A stretch of DNA of 10,988 nucleotides, taken from contig MQVO02000302.1 of NCBI GenBank assembly GCA_001986395.2, forward strand, positions 1 to 10,988. Reading direction: 5' to 3'. This document shows positions 9,146 to 10,988 of the stretch, one piece after another. Both the position numbers and the translations under genes were made by a program. The notes beneath the pieces are model-generated. The model did not search any database, had not been told where the DNA came from, and saw only the letters and a program-made list of their open reading frames with translations. This DNA comes from Irpex lacteus (taxonomy: Eukaryota; Basidiomycota; Agaricomycetes; Polyporales; Irpicaceae). Each line of letters begins with the position of its first letter. The stretch's first letter is position 1.

Positions 9146-9192
9146 CCCAAAAAACTAGGAATTATAATTAATTCTAACTAGTTTTTTGGGGG
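9146..9192 (-). repeat. palindromic hairpin repeat, copy 7, opposite orientation
   Basis: The arms CCCAAAAAACTAG and CTAGTTTTTTGGGG enclose GAATTATAATTAATTCTAA, which is the reverse complement of the core seen in copy 4. It is the only complete copy in minus orientation. Confidence 0.88.
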
Positions 9193-9338
9193 ATTGTTTA
9201 TTTTAGTTTAAAAAATAAAAAGGAAAAATAGATTGTTACATTTTTTTTTTACATTTCAATTCTTCATGTAGAGGGTAGCTACAATTTTTAGTTGTTATTA
9301 GGCTCTTGCTCGATCCCAACCTTAAATAAATATAAAAC

Positions 9339-9392
9339 TACCAAACCCCATAAAACTAATTATTTCTAATTCCTAGTTTTATGGGTTTGGTA
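9339..9392 (+). repeat. palindromic hairpin repeat, copy 8, with paired arm changes
   Basis: The arms are TACCAAACCCCATAAAACTA and TAGTTTTATGGGTTTGGTA. Compared with other copies, an A-to-T change in the left run (CATAAAA) is matched by a T-to-A change in the right run (TTTTATG), and the stem is extended by CCAAA/TTTGG. The core ATTATTTCTAATTCC equals that of copy 6. On the minus strand the right arm supplies the stop codon of the large ORF next to it. Confidence 0.88.
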
Positions 9393-10953
9393 AATTAGAA
9401 GAGGGCAATTTAGGCGTATGAGGAGCAGAGTTAAGAGTTTCCTGCGTCCAATTAAATGTCACATCAGATTTAAATAGTCTAGATGGATCTACAGAAGGCA
9501 TAAAATGACCTAAACCGATATTATATGCAACTGGAGAAGCTAAACCTATAGGACTAGTAGGTAAAGGACTACCTCTAAATAATGTTTTTGGTTTAACTCT
9601 TATATTTTCACACTCTCAATTAGCAGCTAGAAGTGCAATATCTCTGAGTACTTTAGCTTCAGCGGATTCACCATAAAAAATAATTTCAGTTTATCCTGCC
9701 ATGTCATTAAAGGGTTCACTTCAGTGAATGGATAATATCTATGATCAGCTGTTACTGAAACAATTTTTTTACCATTCACTCTATAAACTCTCTAGTTTTT
9801 ACATACTGTGGAGTATAATAAGTGAAAGGGTTTAAATAATGACCTACAGTGTGAATAGATGAGTTTATTGCACTACCAAAAGCATTCACTGAGTTATTAA
9901 TACCTCTTCCTATATTATTAATTATTCCTGGTCCCCTCTCTCCATTTATATGAATATCAGGAACTCCATCTGGCGCACCTGCAGAAGTAGGAGGAATAGG
10001 TCCTGTGGAGAAACCCTAACCAAAGGTGGTACAGTACCTGAAGAAGGATCTGCACTTGAAGATGCAGCTGGTCTCTCAGGTGAAATCCTTGCAGCAAGAT
10101 CACCTGTATATATTTTCCAACATAACCAAGATGATCCAGCTATAGCTACTACTAGGAATGTAACCCAAGCAATTTTATATGCTGTATCATACCAAGACCA
10201 ATAGCTTGGTACAGTATTGTTTTCATTCCAAGTTCAAGGTAAAATAGACCAGTTACTATGCCCTAAATCCCAAAAAAACTAGTTAGAATTATTTCTAATT
10301 CCTAGTTTTTTTGGGGGGGGTGTAGTATATTTTTCTATAATACTTTTTGTTAAAATATTATGGTTAACTGGTCTATTATCATAAGAGTTACTACCTCATT
10401 TCCATATTTTCCAGTCAGGTTCCACAGGTGGTTTAGGATAAATTCAGTTATCAAAAAAAAATATAGCCAATAGAATAATCTTTTTGTGCCCTATATTAAC
10501 ATCTCTAAGTAAGTATGCCCTACTGCAATAAATCCACCAAAAAGATTATCTGTACTAAATCCTGTCATTTTAAATGTAGCATATACTCCTATTAACGCAT
10601 TTAATATTACAAACCCTTTTCTTATGGTTACTAATAAAGACCACCACGTCATTCTTCCACACCATATTTTTAATAGGCTTATAATTTTAGATCACACCAG
10701 GTATTTTATTAGCATATGCAATTAGTGAAGTAAGAGCAAATAATGATAATAGTTTACTTGTACTTGTAGACTCAGGTTTATTTACTGCATTTAATGCATT
10801 TTACACGTTTATTTGCACCTGTAGTTTTTATACTTAAATTATTTCTTTTTATGGTCTAGGATATTTAAAACTTATGGGTATGTAGGTAAATATGTAGTCT
10901 AATAAACCTGGAATATCTTGGGCTGGTGTAAGATAGACTGACTCATAGCACAT
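9379..10953 (-). CDS. large unrecognised membrane protein ORF, frame-interrupted
   Basis: Read on the minus strand with TGA as Trp, one long coding text runs from ATG (10953-10951, MCYESVYLTPAQDIPGLLD) to TAA (9381-9379), about 500 codons. I do not recognise the family. Order: an N-terminal part with YIPISFKYPRP, a PEST-like NKPESTSTSK, hydrophobic stretches LLSLFALTSLIAYA, GFVILNALIGVYATF and KIILLAIFFF, a Trp/Pro-rich part (PPVEPDWKIWKWGSN), a clear membrane helix (AWVTFLVVAIAGSSWLCW), a Ser/Pro/Ala linker, a Gly/Asn-rich part (GIINNIGRGINNSV), and a conserved-looking C-terminal domain (QDKTEIIFYGESAEAKV, then NWECENIRVKPKTLFRG). Frame breaks lie near 10852, 10799, 10681-10697 (two close together), 10506, 10007, 9764-9770 and 9691. 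Nearly all are one missing base. A palindromic repeat interrupts it at 10269-10316. No base-change stop was found. Function unknown. Confidence 0.65.
10269..10316 (+). repeat. palindromic hairpin repeat, copy 9, inside the minus-strand ORF
   Basis: The arms CCCAAAAAAACTAG and CTAGTTTTTTTGGGG match with seven A facing seven T. The inner sequence TTAGAATTATTTCTAATTC has its own stem, TTAGAA with TTCTAA. Four more G follow the right arm. On the minus strand the coding text reads IIEKYTTPP before it and GHSNWSILPWTWNEN after it, and the element itself brings a stop (TAG). Confidence 0.9.
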
Positions 10954-10988
10954 TTAATATAATGCATATAGGAAAAATAATAGGTTAA

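Larger units (their letters stand above)
8909..9378. other. intergenic region between two hypothetical ORFs
   Basis: No gene is visible. It contains an inverted repeat CTTATGC (8912-8918) with GCATAAG (8963-8969) around a 44-base loop of higher GC content, a long T/A hairpin at 8996-9022, the palindromic repeat at 9146-9192 and the left part of another at 9339. Confidence 0.5.

Noticed and set aside
9950..10204. 84-codon plus-strand open frame
   Set aside because: It lies antisense to the Ser/Pro/Ala linker and membrane helix of the minus-strand ORF, whose protein text is far more plausible.
10698..10830. Plus-strand text resembling a membrane protein (AYAISEVRANNDNS)
   Set aside because: It has no start or continuation, while the minus strand gives a text continuous with the large ORF on both sides.

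Overview
The window is fungal mitochondrial DNA, most likely from a basidiomycete (Agaricomycetes-like). Three things support this. The DNA is very AT-rich. It carries a mitochondrial large-subunit rRNA, two mitochondrial tRNAs and a cox1 whose protein reads like basidiomycete Cox1. TGA must be read as Trp in at least one long reading frame (translation table 4). From memory, hairpin-forming interspersed repeats are known in some Cantharellales mitogenomes such as Rhizoctonia; I cannot place this sequence to genus.

Layout. Bases 1-1400 are a scrapyard of relics: a hairpin repeat, a direct repeat, the C-terminal part of a LAGLIDADG homing endonuclease (+), an internal piece of nad4 on the opposite strand, and one unassigned GC-richer ORF. 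Bases ~1400-4545 are rnl, intron-free, with a palindromic repeat and other hairpins in its variable regions. Bases 4546-5769 are intergenic with three more palindromic repeats. tRNA-Met(CAT) and tRNA-Glu(TTC) lie at 5770-5932. Bases 5933-6751 are intergenic and hold a ~120 bp GC cluster. cox1 lies at 6752-8361 without introns but with one -1 frameshift exactly at its HPEVY metal-ligand motif. An interrupted ORF for a three-helix membrane protein follows at 8380-8908. Bases 9379-10953 hold a large, previously hidden minus-strand ORF of roughly 500 codons. It encodes an unrecognised membrane protein, is broken by about eight single-base omissions, and is split by one palindromic repeat.

Two patterns run through the window. 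First, a palindromic element of about 45-55 bp is present in nine copies plus one half copy. Its arms change in matched pairs, and it sits in intergenic DNA, rRNA and an ORF. Second, almost every frame break in every coding region has the same sign, as if one base were missing, often in a short homopolymer. This fits systematic under-calling in the sequence better than ordinary decay. If so, cox1 and both hypothetical ORFs may be intact genes.

Functionally, rnl and the tRNAs belong to mitochondrial translation and cox1 to respiratory complex IV. The two hypothetical proteins are predicted membrane proteins with no assigned role.
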